16,773 nucleotides of DNA from an uncultured Gammaproteobacteria bacterium (GCA_946887385.1 CAMPKU010000079.1:1-16773), one strand, 5' to 3'; positions 1 to 6,951 are shown, counted from the first letter of the stretch. A program made the numbers and translations. The notes: generated by a model from the sequence alone, not told the origin.

Positions 1-326
1 AGGCCCAGCGGGTCGTAGGTCGGACCGTATGACGTCGGAAGCGCCCAGTTCCTCGCAAGGTGCGCCGCGCCGAGCACGAGATAGGCGCGTAGGGCAACAC
101 CCAGCGTGGCCAGCCATCCCGCGCGCGCGAGCCTGAGCCGCAGCACGGGGACGGCGGACGCGCAGATCTGTCGTAGGTACCACTTGGCGGCTACCGATGA
201 AGAGTCCGCCCGCGCTCGGAGCGCGTATTCCTCTGCGAGGTCGCCGACAAGATGCTCGCGGTCGACTTTCGGCACCAAGCGCGAAAAGAGCCACGTCGCT
301 GCCAGCAGAACGTGTCGATGCGTCAA
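1..326 (-). CDS. Permease-prefix-domain protein, N-terminal part (edge-truncated)
   Basis: The minus strand stays open from a TTG codon at 326 to the window edge, giving 108 codons. The start is supported by a GGAGG Shine-Dalgarno sequence 4 nt upstream and by a TTGA overlap with the padR stop, so the two genes are probably translationally coupled. The product has an acidic DREHLVGDLAEEY segment followed by a WYLRQ motif near residues 22-57. This resembles the small N-terminal prefix domain found on FtsX-like ABC permeases and related proteins encoded next to PadR regulators. A hydrophobic stretch follows (about residues 70-90). The family assignment is from pattern memory. The rest of the gene lies outside the window, so it cannot be said whether a full permease follows. 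Confidence 0.6.
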   Translation of the reverse strand, partial: MTHRHVLLAATWLFSRLVPKVDREHLVGDLAEEYALRARADSSSVAAKWYLRQICASAVPVLRLRLARAGWLATLGVALRAYLVLGAAHLARNWALPTSYGPTYDPLG

Positions 327-655
327 GTGACCTCCAGCCCTTTCAGGCCGGCTCGCATCTTCTGAATCGCGTCATGCGTCCTTCGCAACGCGCGCTTGCC
401 GTCCACGGTCACGCGAAAGTAGCGCTTCGCCCGCCCGCCGCGCTCTGCCGTAGGCGCACCCGCAGGTGATTTGACGAAGCCTTTCGACTCCAGGCGCACG
501 AGCGTCGCATAGGCGGCGCCGATCGAAAGCGCGCGCCCCGTAGTGTTTTCGATTTCGCGGCGGACCGTGACGCCGTAGGCGCCTTCGCCCAGACGCATCA
601 CGGCGAGCAACACAACATGCTCGAGCGAGCCCAAAGTGTCTTCACGGTCTTTCAT
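323..655 (-). CDS. PadR-family transcriptional regulator
   Basis: A 110-residue winged-helix regulator. The segment LGSLEHVVLLAVMRLGEGAYG and the following YATLVRLESKGFV are the typical PadR recognition and wing region (residues about 8-65), and the GGRAKRYFRVT strand pair forms the wing. It has only a short C-terminal helix, as in the small PadR type (subfamily 2). The frame is open upstream to 790, but the ATG at 655 is preferred because it begins the conserved domain and lies just inside the AT-rich divergent operator. No Shine-Dalgarno sequence is visible, and the predicted transcription start is only a few bases upstream, so the mRNA may be nearly leaderless. PadR proteins of this layout usually repress their own operon. 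Here the divergent secreted-protein gene may also be a target. Confidence 0.85.
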   Translation of the reverse strand: MKDREDTLGSLEHVVLLAVMRLGEGAYGVTVRREIENTTGRALSIGAAYATLVRLESKGFVKSPAGAPTAERGGRAKRYFRVTVDGKRALRRTHDAIQKMRAGLKGLEVT

Positions 656-693
656 TTGTTCTGTATAATAAAATAAATACAAATGCAGGGCAA
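641..693. promoter_or_regulatory. Face-to-face sigma70-like promoters for padR and the DUF1579-like gene
   Basis: For the plus strand there is TTCACG (641-646), a 17-nt spacer and a perfect TATAAT (664-669). For the minus strand there is TTGCCC (693-688), a 17-nt spacer and TATTAT (670-665). The two -10 elements overlap almost completely, so the two transcripts cannot start independently, and one bound repressor would block both. Confidence 0.55.
653..685. promoter_or_regulatory. Nested palindromic operator between padR and the secreted-protein gene
   Basis: Two nested inverted repeats sit in the short AT-rich gap. The outer arms are CATTTGT (653-659) and ACAAATG (679-685). The inner arms are TGTAT (662-666) and ATACA (677-681), spaced by 10 nt, the arrangement expected for a dimeric PadR protein. 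The left outer arm overlaps the padR ATG. Assignment as the PadR site is an inference from position and symmetry. Confidence 0.6.
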
Positions 694-698
694 TTTCC

Positions 699-1268
699 GT
701 GAAGAGGCGGATGTGCGTTCTAATTGCCGCAGCCCTTGCGATTACGACCGTCACTGGGAGAGATGCCGTGGCCGCCGAATCTGCAATCACGACCTACGGC
801 GAGAGAAACCCGGAAGCACCCGCCGAGCTCGACCTGTTTTCCTTCCTGGTCGGTAAATGGAGTGGCAGGAAGCGACTTGCGGACGGAACCCACGCCGAAT
901 GGACCTGGATCGGCCGCTACGTCCTGAATGGCATGGCGATCGCGGATGAATTGCATGCGTCGGCTGACGGCAAGCAGTATCTCGGAATAACCCTTCGCCA
1001 ATTCGGCACGGAGCACGACACATGGATCGTCGAGTTTCTCAATGTCTCGAGCTCGTTTATTCGCAGACAAGTGAATGCGAGCTCAGGCTCCGTGAGCCGC
1101 GAAGCCGACAGCGTCGTCGTTATTTCCGAGGATGCGCAGACGAGAATTCGAGAGCGCTACCGCTTGGTGGATCAGAATCAGTTCACCTACAGCTTGGATC
1201 AGTCCCTGGACGCAGGTCGAAGCTGGGGTCCGGTGTCGATCGAAATGACGATGACTAGAGTAGAGTGA
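699..1268 (+). CDS. Secreted DUF1579-like (lipocalin-fold) protein
   Basis: A 189-residue protein with an N-terminal signal peptide: basic KRR, hydrophobic core at residues 6-19, and a likely cleavage after AVAA near residue 26. The mature part contains LFSFLVGKWSGRKRLADGT and later EWTWIGRYVLNGMAIADE, followed by alternating beta strands and a C-terminal EMTMTRVE. This is the pattern of DUF1579-like proteins, small beta-barrels of unknown ligand. GTG at 699 is chosen because GCAGGG lies 8-9 nt upstream; the ATG at 711 is an alternative that would shorten the basic region. It is transcribed divergently from padR and shares its operator region, so regulation by that PadR is plausible. Function is otherwise unknown. 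Confidence 0.75.
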   Translation: MKRRMCVLIAAALAITTVTGRDAVAAESAITTYGERNPEAPAELDLFSFLVGKWSGRKRLADGTHAEWTWIGRYVLNGMAIADELHASADGKQYLGITLRQFGTEHDTWIVEFLNVSSSFIRRQVNASSGSVSREADSVVVISEDAQTRIRERYRLVDQNQFTYSLDQSLDAGRSWGPVSIEMTMTRVE

Positions 1269-1343
1269 GCCTGCGGCCAAAAATTGTCATCGTCGCTTCT
1301 TCTTGGCAGTCAAGCGCAGCGCGACGAGCCTACAGGCGGGCGC

Positions 1344-1661
1344 TCAGCTATCCCACATCACGTCGGCCTTCTTCGCCGCGGCCGCACGGAGCAGCTCGAG
1401 CAACGGCCCGGCACGTTGGGTGAGAGTCACTTTGCGCGGTGAGGCGTAGTCGTCGCGATCGCCTTCCACCGCGCTCGCGGCGTCGGCCGCTTTGCGCTCG
1501 TTGATCGCAGCTTCGAGCCGCGCGAGTGCGGTTGGCACGTCCTCGGCCTTGATCGCGCTCGGAACTGTGCTGCTGTGTCCCATGAGCTCCAACAGCTGCT
1601 TTGCGACGTCGCCGAACATCGTGATGTTCGCGTACGCCTTGGTGCGAAATGTGACGATCAT
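1344..1661 (-). CDS. DUF1840 family protein
   Basis: A 105-residue protein that begins MIVTFRTKAYANITMFGD and continues with AKQLLELMGHS and EDVPTALARLEAAI. These are hallmark segments of DUF1840, a small cytoplasmic family of unknown function known mainly from Beta- and Gammaproteobacteria. The middle is a charged linker (residues about 58-78), and the C-terminus has a hydrophobic helix with PLLELLRAAAAKKADVMW. It lies 29 nt downstream of the exported two-domain protein on the same strand, with no terminator between, so co-transcription is likely. No strong Shine-Dalgarno sequence is visible. Confidence 0.85.
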   Translation of the reverse strand: MIVTFRTKAYANITMFGDVAKQLLELMGHSSTVPSAIKAEDVPTALARLEAAINERKAADAASAVEGDRDDYASPRKVTLTQRAGPLLELLRAAAAKKADVMWDS

Positions 1662-1690
1662 GCGACAGCTGCGGCTTTGTTCACTGGACG

Positions 1691-2725
1691 TTACCGGGGC
1701 GGCGCGGGTGCCGGAACGATCGTCGCCGGCAATGGCCAGTTGCCGTCGTATGGCGGCCAGTTAGGCACGGCGAGCTCCGGCGGCGGATAGAACATCGCCG
1801 TGTAGACCGTGCGGATTTTCGCCTCGTCGATCACGAACCACTCGCTGAAGACGAGGCGCGGTGTAGGCGAGCCCGGCCGGCGGATGAACACACCGAGGGC
1901 CAGCACGACTTGCGCCTCCTCGTCGATCAGCGGAATGCGACGCGCCGTCACCATGGAAGCGTTGAAGTTCTCGAGGCCCGCGACGCAGTCGCGGATGCCG
2001 GCGGCCGCCTGCGCACCTTGCGCGCCCGCGACCGGCGGTGGAGGGGGCTGCGTCCCCGCACGCGGCGGCGCCGGTGGTAAGAAAGCCCCGCCCGGTGCCG
2101 GCGTGCCGTTCTCTGCGCGACCGCAGCCCTCGTGCACGAGCGCGACGGAGCCGTCATGCGAGGTGATCGCGTCGAAGTAACTTTCGGCGATGCGGCTCAA
2201 GGCCGCGCGATCGACCCGCTCGTTGCGCGGCACGACGCGCTGCGGCGGTGGGTGTTGCTCCAGGTACTCGGGATTGTGCAGATTGGCCGGCGGACCGCCT
2301 GGCTGGCGCGGGCCGCGCAACCCGGGATCGTTCGCGCGCGCAATGTACCACTCGGCTTCGGTGAGCTCGCGGTTCTCGACCCGTAGCCGAACCGTCACGA
2401 CCGCGGTTTCTTCACCTTCCATGACCGTGCCGTAATAGCCCGCCTGACCGCTCACGGGATCGAAGTACCGGCGCTGCACGCTGCCGAGCGCGGTCACGCT
2501 TTGCCAAACACCTCTGCCTGGCGCCACGTTGATGGCATTCTCGGTTTGGCGGAATCCGACGACGAGCGGCGCCTTGCTCGGATCGTGTGCGACGACCGCC
2601 TCGAGGTAACGATCGAGCGTCGAACGAAGGCAGTCGCGATCGCACGCCGCTTGCGCGAACGCGGCCTCGTTGCTGCCGATGGTGACGAGAGCGGCGCACG
2701 CCGCCCATTGCATGATCCGCGACAT
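1691..2725 (-). CDS. Exported protein with two NTF2-like (DUF8021-like) repeats
   Basis: A 344-residue protein. It has a signal peptide ending near AAFAQA (residue 26). Two related halves follow: residues about 30-135 begin with LRSTLDRYLEAVVAHDPS and end with EAEWYIARAND; residues about 172-325 begin with LSRIAESYFDAITSHDGS and end with FSEWFVIDEAKIRTVYTAMFYPP. This helix-plus-sheet pattern is that of NTF2/SnoaL-like folds and the DUF8021 family. The halves are joined by a Pro-rich linker, and a second Pro/Ala-rich loop (about residues 212-242) interrupts the second half. Four cysteines could form disulfides in the periplasm. The start has an AGGAGG Shine-Dalgarno sequence about 9 nt upstream. 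No catalytic function can be assigned. Confidence 0.75.
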   Translation of the reverse strand: MSRIMQWAACAALVTIGSNEAAFAQAACDRDCLRSTLDRYLEAVVAHDPSKAPLVVGFRQTENAINVAPGRGVWQSVTALGSVQRRYFDPVSGQAGYYGTVMEGEETAVVTVRLRVENRELTEAEWYIARANDPGLRGPRQPGGPPANLHNPEYLEQHPPPQRVVPRNERVDRAALSRIAESYFDAITSHDGSVALVHEGCGRAENGTPAPGGAFLPPAPPRAGTQPPPPPVAGAQGAQAAAGIRDCVAGLENFNASMVTARRIPLIDEEAQVVLALGVFIRRPGSPTPRLVFSEWFVIDEAKIRTVYTAMFYPPPELAVPNWPPYDGNWPLPATIVPAPAPPR

Positions 2726-2738
2726 CTGTTCTCTCCTC

Positions 2739-2906
2739 CTAAGCCTCGCCGATGCGGCGCCCTTCGATTAGAAACGCCGCAAAAGTGTCCGGGACGGGGA
2801 TCCTGGCGGTGATCGTCAGTCCCGCATCGCCATACAACGCCTTCCAGTCGGCAAGAGCAACATCATGTTGAAATCCTATCGGTTCTTTCGGGATATTTTG
2901 TTTCAC
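2739..2906 (-). CDS. Unassigned 55-residue reading frame, possibly a C-terminal gene remnant
   Basis: On the minus strand a GTG at 2906 opens a 55-codon frame ending in TAG at 2739, whose last base lies inside the Shine-Dalgarno sequence of the exported-protein gene. The product contains DWKALYGDAGLTITARIPVP and then FLIEGRR. Its amphipathic helix, AGL turn, strand and IEG pattern resembles the last 40 residues of small-molecule methyltransferases. The frame remains open upstream to the stop of the decayed DUF4386 gene, and GTG has no Shine-Dalgarno sequence. A broken gene end or a genuine small protein are both possible. The composition looks coding rather than random. Confidence 0.35.
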   Translation of the reverse strand: MKQNIPKEPIGFQHDVALADWKALYGDAGLTITARIPVPDTFAAFLIEGRRIGEA

Positions 2907-2939
2907 GGCTGGCGAAGCCGCGGAAGTCGTTGCGAGAGC

Positions 2940-3390
2940 CTAGGCAGGCCCATCGCGAAAATCAGGCAGCGACGCGCGTCGTGGCCCGGCACCAGCGAAG
3001 AGAAGCCAACTGCCGGTCAATATTTCGGCGAGGAGTAGAAGCGCGCCCGAGTACGCTAGATACCCGCCGACTGCCGGCGCGCCTATTTGGACGAGAGCAT
3101 CTAAGAGGCTGACCGCTGTGGCGACGAGGCCGAACACCGAGATCGCCCGCGGTATGTAGAAGCGCGAGGCCGGCGCCCGCCGGCTTGAGAATCTCGTAGA
3201 ACGCCCACGCCATGACGATCGTCGCCGCGCTTGCGGTTGCCTGCAACGCAACCGCCGCATGGCGAATGCCCTCCGGGCCCTCGGAGCCTGCAACGAGCGA
3301 AACGATGTAGATCGCGTTTACGGCGAGGTACAAGAAGCCGGCAAGCCGGGCAGGCCCCTGTAACGTTGTTTGGCTAACGCTGTGTAGCAT
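2940..3390 (-). pseudogene. Decayed DUF4386-like membrane protein gene
   Basis: The frame starting at ATG 3390 (GAGG about 8 nt upstream) encodes ARLAGFLYLAVNAIYIVSLV and a second hydrophobic helix ending FYEILKPAGAGLALL. This matches the N-terminal third of DUF4386 membrane proteins. The reading then moves to another frame near 3160-3180, where RFYIPRAISVFGLVATAVSL and a last hydrophobic helix match the family C-terminus, ending at 2940. DUF4386 proteins are usually about 210-240 residues. The two pieces together give only about 150, so the central helices are missing as well as the frame being shifted. This indicates deletion rather than a single sequencing error. Confidence 0.65.
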
Positions 3391-3637
3391 TCAAAGGACC
3401 TCACGTCGTCCGTTGCTAATCGAGTTAGATGCCGCGGAAGCGTCCAGCGGATGCACATCGAGACGATGGCCAACGCGCACCGGAACACCGCGGCGCAAGC
3501 GGCGCTTGCTGATCACGCGTGGCCGCTGGCGCGCGACCTCGTCTTTCTGCAGGTGGTTCGAAGGCAACTTTGAAGCTGGCGAAATTCGCGCCTATGCAGA
3601 TGCGCTCGAAATTCACGTCCTCGTGCGACATGCGAGG
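3391..3637. other. Gap without a convincing gene
   Basis: Between the decayed DUF4386 gene and the toxin-antitoxin promoter no frame has a recognisable domain. One plus-strand frame reads ETMANAHRNTAAQAALADH and then WPLARDLVFL from about 3452 to 3571. Another reads FEAGEIRAYADALEIHVLV from about 3570. Both look protein-like but end or shift quickly. They may be fragments of a decayed gene. Confidence 0.3.
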
Positions 3638-3683
3638 TTGCACGACGTATTACAAACGTTATAACCTCCGGCTTTCGGAGGAG
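3638..3683 (+). promoter_or_regulatory. Antitoxin-toxin promoter with a Shine-Dalgarno-sequestering hairpin
   Basis: TTGCAC (3638-3643) and TATAAC (3660-3665) are spaced by 16 nt. The perfect palindrome GTTATAAC (3658-3665) covers the -10 element and is a candidate autoregulatory site. Directly after it, CCTCCG (3665-3670) can pair with CGGAGG (3676-3681) across a 5-nt loop. The second arm contains the GGAGGAG Shine-Dalgarno sequence of the antitoxin gene. If transcription starts downstream, near 3672, the hairpin would not be in the mRNA, so its role depends on the true start site. Confidence 0.45.
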
Positions 3684-3688
3684 TTGAT

Positions 3689-3919
3689 ATGGCAGCTGTG
3701 GTCAAAGTCCGGAAAGTGGGTAATTCGCTCGGTGTCCTTCTTACGAAGGATGTCGTGGAATCGCTAGGCATTGCGGAAGGGGATGAGCTGTTCGCCGTCA
3801 AGTCGCATGACGGTATCCGTTTAACGCCCTACGACCCCGACTTTGCGAAAGCCATCGAGTCGAATCGCGATTACATGAAGCGGCACCGCAATGCTCTGCA
3901 CGAGCTCGCGAAGCGGTGA
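3689..3919 (+). CDS. AbrB/MazE-family antitoxin
   Basis: A 76-residue protein. Residues 3-50 form a SpoVT/AbrB swapped-hairpin DNA-binding domain: VVKVRKVGNSLGVLLTKDVV, then LGIAEGDEL and a final strand ending IRLTP. The C-terminal tail (YDPDFAKAIESNRDYMKRHR) is charged and helical, as in antitoxin tails that cover a toxin active site. It overlaps the downstream Doc gene by 4 nt (GTGA), the standard arrangement for antitoxin and toxin. The start has GGAGGAG at a spacing of 5 nt. It presumably neutralises Doc and represses its own promoter. Confidence 0.88.
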   Translation: MAAVVKVRKVGNSLGVLLTKDVVESLGIAEGDELFAVKSHDGIRLTPYDPDFAKAIESNRDYMKRHRNALHELAKR

Positions 3920-4308
3920 GTGAGCCCAAGTGGCTCACGGTAGCGATCGCGACCGCGATACACGACGAAGCAATCTACGAATTCGGCGGCCTACCGGGAT
4001 TGCGCGACCGAGGGCTGCTCGAAAGCGCGCTTGACCGGCCGCGCAACCTCCTTGCGTACGAACCGCGAAGCTCCATTTTTCGCCTCGCCGCCGTTCTTTG
4101 TATTGGCCTGGCAAAGAACCATCCGTTCAACGACGGCAACAAGCGAGCGGCGCTACTGGCGACGCGCGCTTTTCTCTATCTCAACGGTTATGCGCTCGAG
4201 CCGCAGCAGAACGACGAGGTGATGACGCTCGTGGCCGTGGCGGACGGCTCGCTGACGGAGGACGGCCTTGCCGAGTGGCTCGAGCGAAACTCGATGGCCA
4301 CGCCGTAG
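3916..4308 (+). CDS. doc: Doc-family toxin (Fic fold)
   Basis: A 130-residue death-on-curing family protein. The Fic/Doc signature HPFNDGNKR lies at residues 69-77, preceded by the conserved GGLPGLRDRGLLESAL helix (24-39). Characterised Doc toxins phosphorylate the translation factor EF-Tu, blocking protein synthesis. The catalytic His69 and the Asn-Lys-Arg triad are intact here, so the toxin is probably active. GTG at 3916 overlaps the antitoxin stop, which indicates translational coupling. The usual Doc partner is a Phd protein; an AbrB-type partner is a known variant. The C-terminus points toward the 3' end of cysK, 26 nt away, with no clear terminator between. Confidence 0.9.
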   Translation: MSEPKWLTVAIATAIHDEAIYEFGGLPGLRDRGLLESALDRPRNLLAYEPRSSIFRLAAVLCIGLAKNHPFNDGNKRAALLATRAFLYLNGYALEPQQNDEVMTLVAVADGSLTEDGLAEWLERNSMATP

Positions 4309-4334
4309 GCCTCAGCGGCCGCGTCGCCGGTCCG

Positions 4335-5297
4335 CTACTTCTTGTCCAAGCTCGCGAGCCACTCGTCATCGGAGCCCGCGTTCAAGTCGTCGAAGAGATA
4401 CGTGCCGAGATAGCGCTCGCCCGTGTCGGGCAGCATCGCGAGCAATACGGAGCCCGGCTTCGCGGTCTCGGCGGCTTTGACGGTCGCCGCGAGCGTGGCG
4501 CCTGCCGAGATGCCGACGAAGATGCCTTCCTCGCGGGCGAGCCGGCGCGCCATCGTCTTGCCCTCCTCGTCGGTGACGGGAATGAGCTGATCGAAGACCT
4601 TCGGGTTCAGCACGTCCGGTAAGAAGTCCGGCGTCCAGCCTTGAATCTTGTGCGGCGCCCAGTCCTTGCCGCCGAGCAGCGATGCGCCCGCCGGCTCCGT
4701 GGCAACGATCTGCACTTCGGGGCGCCCGAGCTTGAGCATCTCGCCGGCGCCCGTTAGCGTGCCGCCCGTGCCCCAGCCTGTCACCCAGAAGTCGAGCCGG
4801 CGGCCCGCAAAGTCTTTCAAGATCTCCGCACCCGTGGTCTGCCGGTGATACGCGGGGTTGGCGGGATTTTGAAACTGACGGGCCAGGAACCAACCGTGCT
4901 TTTCGGCCAGCGAGGCTGCGAGCTGCACCATGCCCGTGCCGCGCTCGGCCGCGGGCGTGAGGATCACTCGGGCGCCGAGCGCGCGCATGATTTTGCGGCG
5001 CTCGATGGAGAACGTTTCCACCATGGTCGCAACGAACGGGTAGCCCTTCGCCGCGCACACCATCGCAAGCGCGATGCCGGTGTTGCCCGACGTCGCTTCG
5101 ACCACGGTCTGGCCCGGTTTCAAGAGGCCGCGCCGCTCGGCGTCGTCGATGATCGCGAACGCCAACCGGTCCTTCACCGACGACAAGGGATTGAACGCTT
5201 CGATCTTCACGTAGATCGTGACGTGCTTCGGCGCGATCCGGTGCAGCTTGACGACCGGCGTGTTGCCGATGGTGTCGAGAATGCTTTCGTAGATCAT
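4335..5297 (-). CDS. cysK: Cysteine synthase (O-acetylserine sulfhydrylase)
   Basis: A 320-residue PLP enzyme that makes cysteine from O-acetylserine and sulfide in the cytoplasm. Visible motifs are SVKDR with the PLP lysine at residue 42, the substrate-binding TSGNTG loop at 69-74, the phosphate-binding GTGGT loop near 176-180, GISAGA near 263, and the C-terminal LPDTGERYLGTYLF. The last motif and the length fit CysK rather than CysM, although the sequence before the lysine reads NPLSS where many enzymes have NPGGS. The ATG overlaps the cysG stop by 4 nt (ATGA), so it is the second gene of a cysG-cysK operon. Confidence 0.93.
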   Translation of the reverse strand: MIYESILDTIGNTPVVKLHRIAPKHVTIYVKIEAFNPLSSVKDRLAFAIIDDAERRGLLKPGQTVVEATSGNTGIALAMVCAAKGYPFVATMVETFSIERRKIMRALGARVILTPAAERGTGMVQLAASLAEKHGWFLARQFQNPANPAYHRQTTGAEILKDFAGRRLDFWVTGWGTGGTLTGAGEMLKLGRPEVQIVATEPAGASLLGGKDWAPHKIQGWTPDFLPDVLNPKVFDQLIPVTDEEGKTMARRLAREEGIFVGISAGATLAATVKAAETAKPGSVLLAMLPDTGERYLGTYLFDDLNAGSDDEWLASLDKK

Positions 5298-6760
5298 GGG
5301 GCAACCTTGTTGGAGCTTAAGGGGTAGCTTACATCAGCGCTTTCGGCTGCAGACTCGGCTGTGAAATGCTCGAGCTTGCTCGGCGCAAACCAACTGTAGC
5401 GCTCCGCATAGCGTGTCGTCTCGCCGACGATGAGCAACGCCGGCGGACGGATGTCGAGGGCGGCCTGCGCGACGGCCAAGTGGCCAAGCTCGGTGCGCAC
5501 CACGCGCTGCCGATCCGTGGTGCCGCTTTCGACGACGGCAACCGGCATCTCGGGCGGATAGCCTTTGGCGAGCAGGGCCGCGGCGATCTCGCCGTATTGC
5601 GCCACGCCCATATAGAGCGCGAGCGTCTGGCCCGCCGTGTGCTCGCCGATCACGGGGATGCCGTCGTCGCGGGTATGGCCCGTGGTGAGCAGCACCGCCT
5701 GCGCAACGCCGCGCAGCGTGAGCGGGATGCCGGCATACGCCGCGCACCCTTCGGCCGCGGAGACGCCGGGCACCACCTGAAACTTCAGCCCGGCTTCCGC
5801 CAACGCTTCCAGCTCTTCGCCGCCGCGGCCGAAGATGAACGGGTCGCCGCCTTTGAGTCGGCACACGCGCTTGCCCGAACGCACCAGGCTCACGAGCAAA
5901 CGATTGAGCTGTTTCTGCGAGATCGACGGGCGGCGCGGCGTCTTGCCTACGCAGATGAGCTCGGCGTCGCGCCGCGCGTACTGCAAGAGCTCTGCGCTCA
6001 CGAGCCGGTCGTAGAGCACGACATCGGAGTGCGCGAGCAATTGGCGGCCCCTGATCGTGATCAAATCGATGCCGCCCGGGCCTGCGCCCACGAGGTAGGC
6101 CTCGCCGCGCCGAGCGACGTCGTCGCTATTGAAGCTCGTGAGCGCGCTCTTAAGCTCGCGCTCGGCGTCGGCGTCCCGCCCTGCGAACGCATGCTCGGCC
6201 ACCGCGCCCGTCACCACGCGCTCCCAGAAATGCCGGCGCTCCGTTGGATCGCCGATCTGCTCGCGCACGGGTTGCCGCCAGCGGCCCGCGAGCTCGGCGA
6301 GCGCGCCGAGCCGTGCCGGCAGCACCGTCTCGAGCACACCTTTGATCCAGCGCGCGAGCACGGGCGACAAGCCGCTGCTGCCGATGGCGATCGTGACCGG
6401 CGAGCGATCGACGATCGCCGGCATGATGAACGTGCAAAGCGCTTGATCGTCGACGACGTTGCAGAAGCGCTTCGCGGCAGTGGCCGCGGCTGCGACGGCC
6501 GCATTCACGCTCGGGTCGTCGGTGGCGGCCACGACGAGCCAATAGGGCTCGAGCGAGTCGGCGGCGTAGACCTTGGGAACGTGCGCTACCGCGCCGCCGG
6601 CGGCGAGCTCCGCCAACCGCTCCGTGAGCTCAGGCGCCAGCACCGTGACGGCCGCTTGGGCCTCATGGAGCAGCGTCACGCGGCGCTCGGCCACGGCTCC
6701 GCCGCCAACGACGAGCACGGCGCGATGCTTCAGATCCGCGAACAGAGGTAGATGTTGCAT
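5294..6760 (-). CDS. cysG: Siroheme synthase, trifunctional
   Basis: An 488-residue fusion that makes siroheme from uroporphyrinogen III. The N-terminal half is the precorrin-2 dehydrogenase/sirohydrochlorin ferrochelatase: the NAD site GGGAVAERR at 19-27, the catalytic Asp104 in NVVDD, and Ser128 in GSSG. A dimerisation linker follows. The C-terminal half is the SAM-dependent uroporphyrinogen III methyltransferase: VGAGPGG at 224-230, YDRLVS at 250-255, GGDPFIFGRGGEE and LALYMGV. The ATG at 6760 gives the usual MQHLPLFADL start. A GTG at 6787 would add nine residues but lies inside a hairpin. The last 25 residues are a non-conserved tail. Siroheme is the cofactor of sulfite reductase, which fits the surrounding sulfur genes; sulfite reductase itself is not in the window. 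Confidence 0.95.
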   Translation of the reverse strand: MQHLPLFADLKHRAVLVVGGGAVAERRVTLLHEAQAAVTVLAPELTERLAELAAGGAVAHVPKVYAADSLEPYWLVVAATDDPSVNAAVAAAATAAKRFCNVVDDQALCTFIMPAIVDRSPVTIAIGSSGLSPVLARWIKGVLETVLPARLGALAELAGRWRQPVREQIGDPTERRHFWERVVTGAVAEHAFAGRDADAERELKSALTSFNSDDVARRGEAYLVGAGPGGIDLITIRGRQLLAHSDVVLYDRLVSAELLQYARRDAELICVGKTPRRPSISQKQLNRLLVSLVRSGKRVCRLKGGDPFIFGRGGEELEALAEAGLKFQVVPGVSAAEGCAAYAGIPLTLRGVAQAVLLTTGHTRDDGIPVIGEHTAGQTLALYMGVAQYGEIAAALLAKGYPPEMPVAVVESGTTDRQRVVRTELGHLAVAQAALDIRPPALLIVGETTRYAERYSWFAPSKLEHFTAESAAESADVSYPLSSNKVAP

Positions 6761-6780
6761 GGGAAAAGGCGGCTGTATGC

Positions 6781-6800
6781 GGCGCACGATACCGTGCGCC
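6781..6800 (-). promoter_or_regulatory. cysG: Perfect 8-bp hairpin in the cysG leader
   Basis: GGCGCACG (6781-6788) and CGTGCGCC (6793-6800) form a perfect GC-rich inverted repeat with a 4-nt loop, ending 20 nt before the cysG ATG. There is no T-tract, so it is not an ordinary terminator. It could be an operator or an mRNA structure that limits cysG translation or stabilises the message. The best minus-strand -10 candidate is TATAAA (6838-6833), with no good -35, as is common for activator-dependent promoters. Confidence 0.45.
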
Positions 6801-6863
6801 TAGAGTGCCTAACAACCATCTTTCCGCCTAGGTTTATAGCGGCCCGAAATAACGGACGCCGCG

Positions 6864-6894
6864 TTGACACCTCAATCTAACCGATGGTTATATG
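6864..6894 (+). promoter_or_regulatory. cysB: cysB promoter with LysR-type T-N11-A box
   Basis: A perfect TTGACA (6864-6869) is followed at 19 nt by TATATG (6889-6894). A dyad, TAACC (6878-6882) and GGTTA (6886-6890) separated by GAT, fits the T-N11-A consensus of LysR-type regulators. It overlaps the -10 region, the position expected for autorepression. A further GATGGTT/AACCATC inverted copy lies at 6883-6889 and 6814-6820, possibly a second contact site toward cysG. Because the -10 covers position 6892, the upstream in-frame ATG there is unlikely to be the cysB start. Confidence 0.5.
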
Positions 6895-6951
6895 CCGCAG
6901 CGGCCGCCGACTCGCACGAGGAAGCGGCCTTTTCCTAGGGGAAGCCGTCGC

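Noticed and set aside
1269..1343. In-frame extension after the DUF1840 stop ending in a basic AKKKRR tail
   Set aside because: It lacks a start codon of its own and would need stop readthrough. It is 18 codons, and nothing indicates recoding.
5366..6751. Long plus-strand open frame of 461 codons opposite cysG
   Set aside because: It lies wholly antisense to a gene with complete CysG motifs. Its product is Arg/Ala-rich with no recognisable domain, as expected for a GC-rich shadow frame.
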